A DNA stretch of 64,000 bases, taken from Curvularia sp. ZM96 (Eukaryota; Ascomycota; Dothideomycetes; Pleosporales; Pleosporaceae). The stretch covers positions 3,410,001 to 3,474,000 of the forward strand of contig JAJGBQ010000005.1 of assembly GCA_022457065.1 (NCBI GenBank), read 5' to 3'. Below are positions 12,385 through 24,540 of the stretch, one piece after another. Every line of letters begins with the position of its first letter. Position 1 is the stretch's first letter. A program made the translations under genes and the position numbers. The notes beneath the pieces are model-generated. The model was not told the DNA's origin. It did not search any database and worked only from the letters and a program-made list of their open reading frames with translations.

Positions 12385-13822
12385 GAATCATCCTCAATCA
12401 TCGCACGATCGATCGGATCCAGATTCCTCAGAGTTCAGAATTTTGTTCGTTTATCTTCTCAGCCACAATTCCAGATCCAACAACGGGTCCCAACGTGAAG
12501 ACTATCTCACCATCCGGGTTGAGCATCATTAGCGCAGCCTCAAATCCGCTAATACTGACGCATCATGAGAAACGTTGGCACTTCTTTCTTTAGTTGATAT
12601 TATTTACATCGGCGTTCTCGAGTGTTAAAAGCATTATACCCCAAGATCAACCGGCTGGCACCGATGAGTTAAGCGTTTTCCAACGGTTTGGGTACTATGG
12701 GCAGAGCCTCACCGATCGACGTTGCAACTCTTCAGCTTATCTTGATCACGATCTGTCCAATGCGCTCCGGTGTTATCTTTACTTTATTGGTCCCATACTT
12801 CTACTTAGCAGTCTAGGGCGGCGTTCAACTTACGTGGTATAGAGGTATGAATTATAGACCTTGCGGTCGCCATTTCAATTCCAGTCCAGAGTTTCACTTT
12901 TTCGCAAAGGCGCTTGTGGAGGGTTGAACGTTCAAGAGCAGGATTACATTCGTTTCGTCTAGTCAGGAGACGAGCAATTGTTTTAGAGTAGCGAATCAAT
13001 GCATCACCACTAACAGCATATTTATTTCCCATGGTCAAGAAACGTCGGACTGAATTAATCGGAAGACTCAGCCTCTTCCAAGATAACAGCAGCAAAGTGC
13101 TTACTGCATTCGCTCTCTAGGCTGCCGAGCAGATAACCGAGCACCAACTACCAAGACTTTTCTCCAGGCAAACTCGACTCATGACGATACCAGGATGCAC
13201 GTAGACTAACAACTACATGCGATAGCGGAGCGGGGTAACCACAAGCAGACATTACCAAGCCCAGCGCCTAGCATTTCGTCATCCAGCACCAAGTCGTGCC
13301 ATTCGCGCCGATAGCCGCCAAGCGCGACCACACTTCTCGGTATCCGCCAAGCGTCACCACCGCCATTAAGAACGAAACGCAGTGTGGGGAGTGTGTAAGC
13401 GCCAAGTGCAAATACCAGTTTTCTTCTACAAACACGTTTTTCCTTCTCGGTTCAAACGAGCTGCAGTGTTCGCTACCAACTAGCCAAGATTTATAGCTCT
13501 TCCCTCTACCCGGGTGACTTCGGGGACTCTTGGAACCCAAGACCGACGTATCTATTCACCTTCTTAACTTGGATGTCGGATGTAGACACATCAGGATAGA
13601 CTGGGGTGTGTTGATAGGTTGGAGTGGGAGATGTACAGGTATGCGGCGTTCGCGAGACGAGCAAGAGATGTCCGGCTTTCTGGGCGGTTGGGGCTATGGT
13701 AGAAAGAGATGGGAGTATATATATGGGGTTCGGCGATGTGGGATGGTGCAAGTCTTCAGCTGTCTCTCGCGACTTGTTCTGCTACCTTCTAGTTTAAGGG
13801 TGAGGCTCGTTGGTAGTCCAAG
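12385..13822. other. Intergenic, no gene seen
   Basis: 3' UTR of the regulator followed by the promoter of the secreted choice-of-anchor B gene. A TATATAT run at about 13716-13723 lies about 100 bp before the ATG at 13823 and could be its TATA element. No convincing reading frame. Confidence 0.5.
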
Positions 13823-15693
13823 ATGGTTTTGTTGCCTTCGTTGTCGGTGCTTGGCTCTGCTGCCTTGGTGGGCTTGAGTAATGCGGCGGCACTTGGGACA
13901 GCAGAGGAGTATGAGAATGGTGCGGTGCATGCGAAGATAATGGCGATGAAGATGGTATGTTGTCTTCGTATGACACACTTTTTTACTTTTTCCTTAGAAC
14001 TAATGCAATAGTCAGGCACAATGGGACGCTGAACTCGCTTCGGGCGAAATGGATAGCTCAAGGTACCCTGAGCTAGGCTACACTCCCTGTGAAAACGGCT
14101 TTGCGGCCGCGATACCGGGAGACTTCAACAATACGTTCAAGTGCCATAACGTGAGCTGTTTTATCTTGACTGAAAAATGATGTGGCTAAGATAAGACAGA
14201 TTGACCTGTATCACTTCTTGCCGCACCACCTTCTTGGGAGCGACCAAGGACAGGGTTCCTCCTCCTGGGGCTGGACGTCCGAAGATGGACGAGAGTTTGT
14301 CGCCATCGGCCAGTTCGACGGAACGGCGTTTGCCGAAATCAGTAGCGAGGGCAAGTTAATCTATCTTGGACGGCTACCTCAGTACGATGCCATTGGCTCC
14401 CGGTGGCGCGAGATCCGTGTCATGAACGACTACGCGGTGATTGGTAGTGAGGCTATCAAGCATGGCGTTCAGATCTTCGACATGAAGAAGCTACTGGACT
14501 TGGACGGCAGTGAGCCGAAGAACTTCACTCAGCAGGATCTTACTGGCCACTGGGGGCTGAGCAATGACTGGAATGCCTTGCCGGTAGGTAGGACGCACAA
14601 CATTGTCGTCAACCCCGAGCTCAACTACGCCGTCGCTGTCGGCTCTGTCGGCGGCAATGAGACCATTCGCGTGCGTGGCGATCTGCCCTGCCGTGGAGGC
14701 CTTATTTTCATCGACATGACTGATCCATCCAACCCGACCAGTCCTGGCTGTGCAGCCGCAGACGGATACGTCCACGATGCCGAATGCCTGGTTTATCGCG
14801 GTCCCGACTCCCGTTACTACGGTCGCGATATCTGTTACGGTTACAACGAAGACACGCTCACCATCTACGATGTCACTGAGAAGGCCGGAAACACGACCAA
14901 AATCATCTCGCGCACTACGTATCCAGGAGCCGAGTATGTCCACCAAGGCGTCGTCAACAATGTCACCTGGCAGGAATATATCTTCCTTGACGATGAGTTT
15001 GACGAGCGCGACGCAAAAGTAGGTCCCATGACCCAGGGTCTCCCTACCACGCACATTTTCGACATTCGCGACCTAGAGAACCCATTCTACTCGGGCCACT
15101 ACGAGGGAAAACGACGCGCTATCGACCACAATCAATACCTGGTAGATAACTATCTGTACCAGTCCAACTACGGCAACGGACTCAATGTCCTCGACGTCCA
15201 TTCCATCACCGAGGACCCTACCGGCGGTGGCATCTGTGAGGCAGGTTTCTTCGACATCTACCCCGAAGACGATGAGAACGAGGGCGGTGGCACCGTCGCC
15301 TTTCTCGGCTCCTGGTCCTCGTACCCGTACTTCAAATCCGGATTCATTTTCGTTCACACAATCGAACGCGGTTCTTTTGTCGTAAAAATGACAAGCAAGG
15401 AGTGCGAGAAGCCCAAAGTCTGCGAGGCCGATGGTTGCCTCAGCAGCATGCGGACGGCAAATGTCGAGGGGAGACTGCAGGAGAGCCAGGAGTTTTGCGG
15501 CAACTTTACGCAGAGGAAGATTGAGGATGAGAGGGCTGTGCCGGATTTTGCGAGGAGTGCGTGTGCGGCGGGAGGGGAGACGGTGGAGAGGGTTAGCAGT
15601 GCGTGTGCTTGTCTGCCTACGCTACCAGTGCCAGAGCTGCCACGTACGACGAGTCGTCCGCCGGTGCCTACGGTTTTGCCGCCGAGGCTTTAG
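13823..15693 (+). CDS. Secreted choice-of-anchor B / LVIVD beta-propeller protein
   Basis: Three exons: 13823-13954, 14016-14150, 14200-15693 (introns 61 and 49 nt, GT-AG), 586 aa. N-terminal hydrophobic signal peptide (VLLPSLSVLGSAALVGLSNA). The body contains the repeated blades of the choice-of-anchor B family: the entry motif IDLYHFLPHHLLGSDQGQGS, WGWTSEDGREFVAIGQFDGT, then recurring V-I/F-D-strand units such as GVQIFDMKKLL, GLIFIDMTDP, TLTIYDVTEK, THIFDIRDLENP and GLNVLDVHSI. The C-terminus is Cys- and Pro/Thr-rich. Fungal members are sometimes annotated as regulatory P domain proteins; biochemical function is unknown. Probable extracellular or wall-associated beta-propeller with several N-glycosylation sites. 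The second intron's flanking codons read C-H-N / I-D-L in frame, supporting the model. Confidence 0.8.
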
Positions 15694-16214
15694 GGGCGAG
15701 GTAGTGGTTGATGATATGTAAGGTCAGAAAGGGCACTCCCATGGCGAAATACAAGTCGCAAACAAAAAACATAGTACTTTCAGTCATGATCTGGTCCTAG
15801 CATCACATAAACTGCGTGAGTTTTCACAACAACCATACATGTTAGAAAAGACAACGATTATCTGTCAACTACTTTCGGATGACATGAGGTGGTGCCTGGA
15901 AAGGGACACGCCAGAAACAGACTAGCCCGGCGCGCCACGTGTGGCTCAGCGCGAAAATCGACGTAACGTCATTGCTGCTACATTTCGCTTGACGGGCAAG
16001 ACTTGCCCACTTTCTGGACGCTCCCTCCCTCCCTCCTCATTGTATATCACACTTTGCTGCGTTGGGCACTCAGATTCTCTATGGGAATACTCTAATAATC
16101 GGCATTTGCCTCTCATCTCGATAACCTCAAATTCGGCGCTCTCTTCAAACAACCAACCAACCAACCAACCAGCCAGCTCACGCCGAGCGCTATCTACCTA
16201 TCCATTACACAGCA
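15694..16214. other. Intergenic and 5' leader of the FIT/SCS3 gene
   Basis: No gene seen. Just before the next ATG a short (AACC)n microsatellite lies at about 16147-16170, probably in the 5' UTR. Confidence 0.5.
16147..16170 (+). repeat. AACC microsatellite in 5' leader
   Basis: Five to six consecutive AACC units ending about 45 bp before the ATG at 16215. Confidence 0.8.
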
Positions 16215-17195
16215 ATGGCAACACAGCGCAAAACCACGTCCACCGAAGTTAACGGGACATCCACCGCTGGAACGCCCGCCAGCACCATGCGCGCCCCAAC
16301 GTCGTCTGCCCGCCGCTCGCCGTTCCTCCCAACACGTCTCGAAGCTCAACTCATAGCCATCTACCCGCTCACACTCCTACTTGGCAGCGTATTCAGCACA
16401 CTCTCACCCGCGACGCGTAATGCTCCCTACTCAGCGAGCCTTCAGTCGCACCCAGTCGAGTTTGCGCCGTCGTATTTTGCGCAAAAGAAGAACATCTTCA
16501 ACGTGTATTTTGTCAAAGTCGGCTGGTTCTGGACCACGCTCGCGTTCGCCTTTTTCGTAATCTTCCACCCAAGTTTTGGACAGGGTGCCAGCGCAAGGAG
16601 ACTGAGGGCGGTGCTGAGATATGGGGTTGTAACCATGTGGTGGTGCTTCTTGACTCAGTGGTGTTTTGGGCCGCCCCTGATTGATCGCGGATTCCGGTTC
16701 ACGGGCGGCCAGTGCGAGTTGTTGAGGGATGAGGATGCGAAAGACGATATGAGTACTCCGAGGGAATATATCACGGCGGCAACGTGTAAGGCTGTGGGCG
16801 GCACGTGGAAGGGCGGTCACGATATCTCCGGTCACGTCTTTTTGCTCATTCTGGGGTCTTCGCTGTTGTGGCTTGAGTTCCTACCTGCGTTGACGCGCGT
16901 TGAGGGATTGAGAGACGGCAGGTTGATCACGCTGCCTGATGGCAAGGTCGCAAGCGTGGCTGTAGAGAAGGACCTGGCAAAATCTGAGGGTGAGGCCACA
17001 GCAAGAGGCGTCAAGTTTGCACTTGGTGTTGCAGCACTCATGTGGTGGATGTTGCTTATGACGGCGGCTTACTTCCATACATGGTTTGAGAAGTTTACAG
17101 GACTTCTTGTAGCATTTGCAGGGCTGTGGACCGTCTACTTTCTTCCTAGAGGCGTGCCACAGGTTCGAGCATGGTTAGGTATGCCTGGTGTATGA
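16215..17195 (+). CDS. SCS3: Fat storage-inducing transmembrane (FIT/SCS3) family protein
   Basis: Single exon, 326 aa, with about six hydrophobic segments after a Ser/Thr-rich cytosolic N-terminus of about 40 residues. Diagnostic FIT features: QWCFGPPLIDRGFRFTGGQC (residues 148-167), GGHDISGHVFLL with His202 and His207, and YFHTWFEKFTGLL with His288. In the family the two conserved histidines belong to a lipid phosphatase-like active site that hydrolyses acyl-CoA at the ER membrane, supporting lipid-droplet budding and phospholipid homeostasis. Length and order agree with fungal SCS3/FIT2 proteins. An insertion (about residues 228-262) between the two catalytic regions is charged and probably a loop. 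No intron is needed. Confidence 0.9.
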   Translation: MATQRKTTSTEVNGTSTAGTPASTMRAPTSSARRSPFLPTRLEAQLIAIYPLTLLLGSVFSTLSPATRNAPYSASLQSHPVEFAPSYFAQKKNIFNVYFVKVGWFWTTLAFAFFVIFHPSFGQGASARRLRAVLRYGVVTMWWCFLTQWCFGPPLIDRGFRFTGGQCELLRDEDAKDDMSTPREYITAATCKAVGGTWKGGHDISGHVFLLILGSSLLWLEFLPALTRVEGLRDGRLITLPDGKVASVAVEKDLAKSEGEATARGVKFALGVAALMWWMLLMTAAYFHTWFEKFTGLLVAFAGLWTVYFLPRGVPQVRAWLGMPGV

Positions 17196-18074
17196 GCAAT
17201 GGGGCGGACAATTGATGAATCACGAAGGAGGTGTCAGCTGTTGCTCTTTTGTCTTTGGCATGACACGATTTTGAGTTTAGAAAATGGCATAGCTTGTATT
17301 ATGACGAGCCAATGGGCTAAGCGCATTGTGTAGAAGTATAGCATGTGCATAGTATTCAATAATATATATCACCACTTTCAAATCACTATGGTTTTACATG
17401 TCTTTGATCCGCACATTGGGCTCGATCGTCCTAGATCGTCGATCGAGCCTTGCTTTTACTGAAATTTTTGAGATTTAGGTTTTAGTTCTATAGCCTCGGC
17501 TTCGTCCATTGCGCTTTTTTCCTTGCTTCTTGGCTGCTTCTGTGCATCGTACGATATCCCCTTGCTGATCTCTCTGCTCGTCTCCATACTGTCCATCCGA
17601 CCCCACAAAGTCCCGAGAATCTTTGCGCGCTCCCTTGCTTAGTAACAGGAACCGCATAAACGACGTTTAGCCGACGCACTGCGCTATTGATTGTATGCAG
17701 TTGGAGCCAGCGTAAACGACGTGCGTCCATGGGCACTCGGCATGCATTCGAGGTAAATGACGACATAAGTCGGCTAAAGGTATGTGTCTAACTCCGATGA
17801 GTCGCCGTGGCTAACCACGCATGGTAGACCGCCCGCCATGTCCGCATGTTCTCCAATCACTGGGTTTTCCGTAAATACTCCGCAAAAGCACCTGGTAACG
17901 AGTCTGTATGTCGACCCCAGAATGTTTCCCCACTTCCCCTCACGACGGTAAAGTCAGTACGGATGAGGATGGTGATCTCAGAACGTCAGCAACGGGTATT
18001 TTGCGGCATATTTAACTTGGATATTTCCATGAATTTTTCGCCATGTACCTCTTTTTTCACCGCGCCATTTCATT
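17196..18074. other. Intergenic: promoter of the alpha-galactosidase gene
   Basis: 3' UTR of the FIT gene followed by the upstream region of the secreted alpha-galactosidase. No reading frame of substance. A short inverted GATCG/CGATC-rich cluster occurs at 17420-17450. Confidence 0.5.
17915..17933 (-). promoter_or_regulatory. Two CreA-type (SYGGRG) motifs upstream of alpha-galactosidase
   Basis: CCCCAG (17915-17920) and CCCCAC (17928-17933) are reverse complements of the SYGGRG core bound by the carbon catabolite repressor CreA/Mig1 in ascomycetes. The pair is spaced 13 bp apart, about 145 bp before the ATG. Closely spaced pairs are the functional form in known genes, but short motifs also occur by chance. 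Confidence 0.3.
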
Positions 18075-20397
18075 ATGCTGGGTATCAAGAGCGTTTACGC
18101 GTTGAGCCTGTTGGCCAGCGCTGTTGTTGGTCAGGATGGTAAGTCATGCACGCTGAATCCAACCACCTGGGCGGCTAAATTGATTAGCAGCAGCAATCAC
18201 AGCGAGTGGAACAAACTTCACCCTGACTGCTGATGGCATGTCGTACCTCTTCCACGTGGATACGCAGTCTGGAGATCTCGTCTCTGACCACTTTGGAGGA
18301 CCAACAACAGATTTCACACCTCCAGCCAAGATTAATCCGAGCGGATGGGTTGATAATTTGGGGAATGATCGTCGCGAGTTTCCCGACATTGGCCGCGGAG
18401 ACTTTCGCCTGCCTGCTATCCATATCCAGCATGCGGATGGCGACACGGTGACCGCTCTCCGCTACCAGTCCCACGAGGTCTCACAAGGCAAGCCTGCTCT
18501 GCCCGGACTACCGGCGACTTATGGAGAGGCTGGTAATGTGACTACGGTGACTGTTCACCTATACGACAATGTATCGGACGTCTCGGCTGCGCTTTTGTAC
18601 TCCATCTTCCCAAAGTACAATGCTATTGCACGTAGCTTCTCAATCACCAACAACGGAACTGCAAACATCTCGATTGAGAGAGCTGCGAGTTTCAGCACCG
18701 ACTTCCCCAATGTTGAGCTCGAGATGATTGAGCCTCATGGAGATTGGTCTCACGAGTTCCAGACGGTACGAAGGCCAATTGACTACGGTGAGACTACGTA
18801 AGTGTTTTCTTCACAGGTTTTTGTTGGAATAGAGACTAATAAGTGTAGATTCCGAAGCACGGCAGGCTATGCATCACATCTGCACAACCCTTTCTTCTCA
18901 CTTGTGTCGCCAACTACTACTGAGTCGACTGGAGAAGCGTGGGGATTCAGTTTGATCTGGACGGGAAGCTTTGCTGCCACAGCCCAGCGTTTCTCCAACG
19001 GCTATGTACGTGTGCTCATGGGTCTCAACCCATTGCATTCCAGTGTCGTCGTTGCACCGGGCGAGACTTTCCAGTCTCCTGAGGCTGTTGGTGTCTACTC
19101 GTCAGAAGGTCTTGGAGGCATGTCACGGTCCTTCCACGATCTGTACCGCAACCACCTGTCCCGCTCCAAGTATACTCATCAGACGCGCCCAATTCTGCTC
19201 AACAGTTGGGAAGGCCTGGCATTCGACATCAACGAGACATCGCTTGTGAGCCTTGCTGGTGAGGCTGAGGAGCTTGGTATCGAACTATTCGTCATGGACG
19301 ACGGCTGGTTCGGCGTCGAGTATCCACGTAACAACGACTCACTTGGTCTTGGTGACTGGTCGCCTAACCCTGCCAAGTTCCCCAATGGCCTCACACCATA
19401 CATTGAGAAGGTTACCGATTACCAGGTATTGAATGAGTCGAAGCCTATGAAGTTTGGTATTTGGGTCGAACCAGAGATGGTCAACCCTAACTCTACGCTA
19501 TATAAAGAACATCCTGACTGGGTCCTGCATGCGGGCAAGCACCAGAGGACACTGACACGTAGCCAATTGGTCTTAAATGTTGGATTGCCGGAAGTGCAAG
19601 ATTTCATCATCGGTGCTGTTTCCAACATCCTCGACTCTGGAAATGTCTCGTACGTCAAGTGGGACAACAACCGCGGCATGCACGAATTGTCCCACCCGTC
19701 AGATGACTACAAGTACATCCTCGGTCTTTACCGCGTCATCGACAACCTCACTACAAGCTACCCCGATGTGCTGTTCGAAGGCTGCGCATCAGGTGGTGGA
19801 CGCTTCGACCCCGGCCTGCTCCACTACTGGCCTCAATCGTGGACGTCTGACAACACGGACGGTTCGGACCGCCTTACCATTCAGTTGGGAACTTCACTCG
19901 TCTACCCGCCTTCGGCCATGGGCTGCCACATCTCGGCCGTCCCCAACCATCTCACCAACCGCAACGTTAGTTTCGAGTACCGCGGCCACGTCGCTATGAT
20001 GTGCGGATCGTTCGGCCTCGAACTCAACCCATCCGAGCTCTCACCCGAGGAAGCTGCCGCCGTCCCGTCCATTATGGCCACCGCCAAAGCAGTGAACCCC
20101 ATTGTCATTTCCGGCGACTTTTACCGTCTCGTGCACCCTGCACAGAGCAACTGGCCTGCAGTACAGTTTGTCAGCAACGATGGCGCACGAAGTGTTGTTT
20201 TTGCTTTCCAACAGGCTATGAAGGTTAAGCCTGCAGCGCCGCCAGTGAGACTCCAGGGCTTGGACCCAAAAGCCAAGTACAGGAACGACTTGGATAATGC
20301 GACATACAGCGGCGCTACGTATATGAACGGTGGGATTAATATTGGGTGGAAGCAAGCGGATTATCAGAGCAAGCTGATCTGGCTGGAGAAGGTCTAA
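18075..20397 (+). CDS. Secreted alpha-galactosidase, GH36
   Basis: Three exons: 18075-18138, 18188-18797, 18849-20397 (introns 49 and 51 nt), 740 aa. Signal peptide in exon 1 (MLGIKSVYALSLLASAVVG). A beta-sandwich N-terminal domain is followed by the (beta/alpha)8 catalytic barrel with the GH36 hallmarks: FVMDDGWFG, YVKWDNNR (nucleophile Asp497), CASGGGRFDPG and SWTSDNTD (acid/base Asp559). Length fits the large fungal GH36 enzymes (AglC-like), which remove alpha-1,6-galactose from raffinose-family sugars and galactomannan. Many N-x-S/T sites support secretion. The second intron acceptor could also be 3 nt downstream (18191). It converges on the polygalacturonase gene; together they point to plant-polysaccharide use. 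Confidence 0.92.
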
Positions 20398-20881
20398 TGA
20401 GGAGGTTGAAGTTTACGATATGTAAATACGAATTAATGAGAAATGTGCCGCTACTTGTTCGTTCCGTTGCTGTGTTTGTTCACAGCTGGCATTACAACAC
20501 ACTGAATTTAGACGTCTGACAAAAATTAACAAGCATGTGAAGCTTGAAACGAGTTAAAGTTGCGCTAAGCTACATGCTTCCCTGGCCATTTCATGGTTCC
20601 AATAGTTCTGCATTGACAGCATGTCAGACAAACTTTCCCCAATGGCGGTAGCTAGGTGCCTAAGCACTCGCCGAGAACCCAGACGGGTAAGCGAGAAAGG
20701 AAACAAACATTGTCAATTTCAACAGACGGTGCAAGTAGATGGGTAATGAATCTGGTAGTCGATACCATTGAAATATGTGCAATAGTAATAAAAAAAGATA
20801 TACATGAGAAAATATTAAATCCACAGCCTCTGCTGCAAGCCTCGGTCGTCAAAGGCTCACCTAGCCATCGACTCTCCCAAC
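20398..20881. other. Convergent intergenic region, no gene seen
   Basis: Shared 3' flank of the alpha-galactosidase (+) and polygalacturonase (-) genes; nothing else supported. Confidence 0.5.
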
Positions 20882-22032
20882 CTAGCAAGAAGCACCGCTG
20901 GGCACATTCATGCAGCTCGAGCTCTTCTTTCCACCAGTAATGCTAACGCCGGACCACTTCCAGTTCGAGCAGCTACCCTTTCCGCACAGAACATAGATGT
21001 CGGTGGCAGAGGAAGCAACAGAACCAGTAATTCCTTGGAGCGTAACATCAGTAATGGGGACACCAGTTGTCGGCTTTCCAGTTGGGCCGCCGTTAAGGTA
21101 GTCCTGCTCGATGACGATACCGTACTTTGCAATGTTCTTGAGGGTGATGTTCTTATATGTGATGCCTGAGACGGAGCCGGTAGCACCGGAGATGGTCTTG
21201 ATGCGGACGCCGTTGTCGGAGTTTACGATGGAAGTGTTGGAGACGGTAACGTCCTTGACGGTGTTGTCTTTGCGGCCGCCGACAGAGCCAATGGAGACAC
21301 CGTGGCCGCCGCTGCAGGTGCAGTCTGAGATCTGGATGTTGGAGCCGGAGTTGATGGCGACGCAGTCGTCTTGGTTCTTGACGTTGGCGTTGGAGATGGT
21401 TACGCCTGAAGAGCTGCCAATGTCGAAGGCATCGGTGTTGTGGCCGCCGCCGTTATCGCCGGCGGTGTTGTCAATGGTGATGTGGTCGAGGGTTAGGGAG
21501 TTGGCGCCGTTGATGGAGAAGGCTTGGACAGGAGTATTCTTGATGTTGAGACCGGTGATGGAAGAGGAGGTCATGGAGTGGGCGAAGAAGAACTGATCTC
21601 GTTAGTTAGACTTTCATTCGAAATGACTTCAGTGAAATCAAGGCTTGCCTTTGGCTTGGTCTTGCCGCCGTTGGATCCCTTTCCGTCCCACCATTTCTGA
21701 CCGGATCCATCAATAACGTGGCCACTAGCACCCACAACCTTGATGTTGCTGCCAGAGACGGAGATGAGCGGGCCCGCCCACTCCTTGTAGCCAAAGGTTG
21801 TTGTGCCCTGGAATGTGACAGTGGTACCAGCCTTCAAGCCCGTCAGATCCAGAGTAGTACCAGCAGGAACGGTCATGCCGTTGATGACAATGCTGGTACA
21901 AGCGCCTTTGTTCTTGATAGCTGTAGCAGCATCTGTAAAGGTGCAGCTAGCGCGAGCATCAAGCCCAGAGGGCGCAGCAGATACGAGCGCGCCAGCGCCG
22001 AGAAGCATCGAAGTGAGCGTAAACGCAACCAT
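20882..22032 (-). CDS. Secreted endopolygalacturonase, GH28
   Basis: Two exons on the minus strand: 22032-21649 and 21592-20882, 364 aa. The 56-nt intron (21648-21593) begins GCAAGC instead of GT and ends GATCAG, with a CTAAC branch site; no GT donor gives the expected join (KTKPK / FFFAHS). Signal peptide MVAFTLTSMLLGAGALVSAA is followed by a short pro-region. Right-handed beta-helix with GH28 active-site motifs: NTDAFD (residues 180-185), QDDC (202-205), GHGVSIGS (224-231) and RIK (258-260). The enzyme hydrolyses alpha-1,4 bonds in homogalacturonan and acts outside the cell in pectin breakdown. Size and C-terminal Cys pair match fungal endo-PGs. Confidence 0.93.
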
Positions 22033-24540
22033 GATGCTATCTAGTTAATTGTTGTTGGAGCGAAGTTAATCAAGAACGGGATATAATACTGCAGAACAAA
22101 AAGAAGAAGGAGTGACTTGTGGATACAGTGCAAGTGCGACCAGGCCGTGCTACTTATGCGAAAGCGTCAACTGCTCAGGAGTGGAGATAAAAACCCCACA
22201 GCAGCCATTAAGCTCTTTCGAGCCCCAGTTTCTCCGAGGCTTGTCGCTCTGGGCAAGGCTTGACACCTCGCTAATCCCTGTGATGTGTTTGGTGGACATG
22301 AGTAGTATAGATGCATCTGTTTGATTCATTCCTCCGCTTCGTGGACATCTCGCGGGACCTGCTGCACCTGGATTAAATTGGTCGTCTTCACTCATGGACT
22401 TACCTGGTTGCTCACTATAGATACTACGTAATCTACAATACGGGAGAAGAGTATCTACTGCTGACATCTTTCGCAACACGTGGTTCGGTCCTTCAGTCTC
22501 CTCTACGTGGAGCCGTAAGATTCGAGCACCCACTGGCCACCTCGGCCCATGCCCCAAACAAAATTGCGACGTGATGGTGAAACATGTTTGGCTGAAAACG
22601 GGCTCTAGATGCGTGGCGCTGCTGTGGCGCTACGGCATCCCTCCAACGCCAGTCCCAATATGGTGCACGAGCGTGGCGCCGAGTGTGGCCGATTGACGGA
22701 ACATCTGGTTTAATCAATCTGACGGGGTGTCACAGGGAACCATCAGAATTAGAGAGCCCGTAAAACTCGGCAAAGAACTGGTGTAAGCAGCTGTCCCCAC
22801 AAACTGGATCGGGGGATCGCTAACAAAGCTTAGGTGACGGCAGCAGTAATTATACCGTTGTCGCAATGTTGTTTATTTCAATGACCATCTAGTTTTCGTC
22901 CGGTTCTGCTATGGATTAATTCGCCCATATATTTTCTCGGAAACTAATGGCCTAGTCTGAAACAGTACAATTCTTCGGCATTCTTACGGGACTCCAAAGC
23001 ATGAACAGGCACCTTGCTCTACGACGCAAAACACACGCCCGCAGTATCGAGTTTTTGCTTGTCAGCGTTGTACTACGTACAGCCGACGTTAAGCCATTGC
23101 AGTCTGTCCAAGCTGAAAGCCATGCCGGTCAACAACTGGCCCCCTTACCGTCCGCGAATAGGCCCCACCCAATCTAATTTCCAGCAAAACCCCTTACCGA
23201 TTCAATCTTGCTTTCGTCATTCGCGCATTTATCGCAGTACGTATGTCTGCAAACCTAAAAGCATGGAGACTCCTTCCCCGGGCACTTTCAAGTCACGAGC
23301 CAGTTCGATGCGCCGAAATAGGTAACAATGATAGGTTGAATATACAGGACCTGCAGATCTTTCTCGTCAAAGCGAGACCTAGAGGGGACTTGAGCTTCTT
23401 TGGGCCCGTGGATGGCCTACTTAAACGCATAGGCTAGCGCAGGGCTAGAATGTGGATGAGATGATTCGTGGACAAATCTGGTTCCGACGATCTCTAGACA
23501 TTGTCGTTCTACGAGCTGGTCAGATTCTCGATGAAGAGCAGGTCATCAAATTGTTTGTCGTACATTTGGCAGTTAGAGAGTGGGCGCGTAATGGGCGACG
23601 AGCCTGGACGTTCGTTAAGGAAATGCCGCGAATCAATTTGCGCATCGCCTCGTGTTCGCTTGAAATGGGAAATAGGGAGGTGGCCTAGCCAATGGTAACA
23701 TGGATATCACTAATTGCTTTGAGCATGCTGTCCATGAGAATGGTGGGCTTAGCGTGCAATGCGGCTCGCGGAAATATGGTCACCCGTCTTTCTAGTATCA
23801 GGAGGGGTATGTTCCAGGCTTCCTGACCTCTCTTACGTGGTTTTTACTTGCGTAAGCGCTCCCGGGCACCATCTTTCATGATTATCTCACATGGTGTAGT
23901 GTTACTGAAACACCGCGCCCAGATTTCGCTCAGTAACACCGAGTCAAATGGCAGGTAATGAAAGGAAGTCGTGTAGTTGGAGATGGAGGACGGATATTAA
24001 GTTCGGCCTATGATAGCCTTGCACAAGCTCACTGCTGAGGCGGCGTGTCTATCAGCTAAAGGACCTCAGCCGTGATAATGTTGAGGTGGAAGTACGAACT
24101 CGTGCTTTCACACAGAAACACAAGACTGTGCAATTTGGATTTTTACAACAATAGTCAATGGGTCACCTTGATCTTGGTCTTGAAAAATCAGAGCTTCAGG
24201 CCTCTGGTTTAAGTATCATCGTCCAGCATATATTGGGTTATCGAAGGCACTATTGCCTCGCTATTGCGCATGGCCGTAGTTCCGTTGCTCGAAGTTCAGT
24301 GAGCATTTAATACCTAGCATTCTCACTGCGGGTACTGCCTTTGTCATTTGAAGTGCCTTCTGCTGGCTTCCGATCACGTCCAAGTATGACAAAGACTGCG
24401 TTGACATGCCTACTAGATTATAAAAAGTGGAGAGCTACAGTCAACAAATGTATAATGAACAAGCAGAGGCAGTGTATTTTCTACGTTTTGTTCTTGCTAA
24501 GTAGCAAGTCACATATCGTCTACGGTAAACTAGAACTACC
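22033..24540. other. 2.5-kb gene-poor region between polygalacturonase and NLR
   Basis: The polygalacturonase promoter is at the left. The rest shows only short frames with non-ATG starts and no domains. The NLR gene's 3' end is at 24541. No transposon termini or RNA genes recognised. Confidence 0.45.
22081..22228 (-). promoter_or_regulatory. Putative polygalacturonase promoter elements
   Basis: On the minus strand a TATTATAT element (about 22081-22090) lies 50-58 bp upstream of the ATG. Further upstream are two CreA-type cores, CCCCAC (22194-22199) and CCCCAG (22223-22228), as read on the plus strand. This fits glucose repression of pectinase genes but rests on short motifs only. Confidence 0.3.
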
